This document shows positions 63,605-64,000 of a DNA stretch of 64,000 nucleotides, one piece after another (within the stretch, counting starts at the first letter, position 1; every line of letters starts with the position of its first letter). Where the stretch lies: the NCBI RefSeq assembly GCF_000265465.1, contig NC_018016.1:1273501-1337500 (forward strand). Reading direction: 5' to 3'. Origin of the DNA: Ornithobacterium rhinotracheale DSM 15997. GTDB lineage: Bacteria > Bacteroidota > Bacteroidia > Flavobacteriales > Weeksellaceae. The notes beneath the pieces were generated by a model, which saw nothing but the letters and a program-made list of their open reading frames with translations, did no database searches and was not told the DNA's origin. The position numbers were made by a program, and so were the translations under genes.

Positions 63605-64000
63605 GAAGAAATCGTTAAGGGCGTATGGCGGATGCCTAGGCTTTGAGAGGCGAAGAAGGACGTGGTAAGCTGCGAAAAGCTGCGGGGATTGGCACACACG
63701 AGTTGATCCGCAGATATCCGAATGGGGCAACCCGGCAGGTTGAAGACCTGTCACTCCGTAAGGAGGGCGAACGCAGGGAACTGAAACATCTAAGTACCTG
63801 TAGGAAAAGAAATCAAACGAGATTCCCTGAGTAGTGGCGAGCGAAAGGGGATTAGCCGAGATTATACGAATAGTGGAATCATTTGGAAAGATGAACCGAA
63901 GAGAGTGAAAGTCTTGTACACGAAATGAGTATAATACGTATTAAGTAGGGCGGGACACGAGAAATCCTGTTTGAAGAAAGGGGGACCATCCTCTAAGGCT
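63605..64000 (+). rRNA. rrl: 23S ribosomal RNA, 5' part
   Basis: The 5' end is placed 25 bases before GGATGCCTAGGC by comparison with E. coli. GAGGCGAAGAAGGACGTG and the GAGTAGTGGCGAGCGAAAGGGG region confirm 23S. The gene is cut by the window end. The spacer 63401-63604 shows no further gene. Confidence 0.95.

Overview
The window is a chromosomal segment of a low-GC Bacteroidota bacterium of the class Flavobacteriia. The evidence is Bacteroidetes-type promoters (TTG, about 20 nt, TAnnTTTG) before many genes, a SusC/SusD pair, family-specific neighbours (IPExxxVDY, DUF2480, DUF3810, DUF2520) and a 16S-tRNA-Ile-tRNA-Ala-23S operon at the right end. The 16S gene reminds me of Ornithobacterium (Weeksellaceae group); that is recollection, not a search result.

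Layout. Positions 1-3.5 kb hold an accessory surface locus. A secreted FISUMP-domain protein gene lies between 161-bp inverted repeats and is followed by an HU/DUF4469 protein. Next come a DUF4230 gene, a thioredoxin lipoprotein, and a TetR-TolC-HlyD-two-permease export operon on the minus strand (4.8-10.2 kb). clpX with two small beta-barrel genes and sucAB follow to 17.2 kb, then a TlpA-like protein. The minus-strand cluster acpP-fabF-rnc-IPExxxVDY-pyk covers 18.7-22.9 kb, followed by pckA, a DUF2480 gene, and an orphan SusC/SusD pair (25.7-31 kb) that ends in 23-bp tandem repeats. A housekeeping stretch (EamA, RluA-type synthase, panB, DUF3810) leads to a second surface/HU locus at 35.0-36.9 kb, preceded by a (CA)19 tract. 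Then come MerR, an M23 peptidase, alaS, DUF2752, a nucleoside phosphorylase, a metal-linked Cys-rich protein with an HMA-TonB receptor, galT-galM, CsbD, HAD, thioesterase, TlpA, DUF2520, KdsC-like, nitrilase-like and PPTase genes, sdhCAB, gcvP, a UbiA-like protein and the rRNA operon.

How the genes fit together. Central carbon metabolism is well represented: 2-oxoglutarate dehydrogenase E1/E2, succinate dehydrogenase, PEP carboxykinase, pyruvate kinase, glycine decarboxylase and part of the Leloir pathway. Envelope functions dominate the rest: TonB-linked receptors, barrels, an efflux system and three thioredoxin-fold proteins that are probably extracytoplasmic.

The most interesting points are these. 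(1) The second surface gene has a promoter, an upstream ORF crossing (CA)19, and an intrinsic terminator in its leader; only one of the three repeat phases would let ribosomes read through the terminator into the surface gene. (2) The first surface gene has long inverted repeats and a C-terminus resembling the variable region of a diversity-generating retroelement target. (3) Both surface genes are followed by HU-like genes. (4) The 16S 3' end lacks the usual CCUCC anti-Shine-Dalgarno core. (5) Three different tandem-repeat families share a 23-bp period after susD. No CRISPR array, insertion sequence, integrase or reverse transcriptase was recognised.
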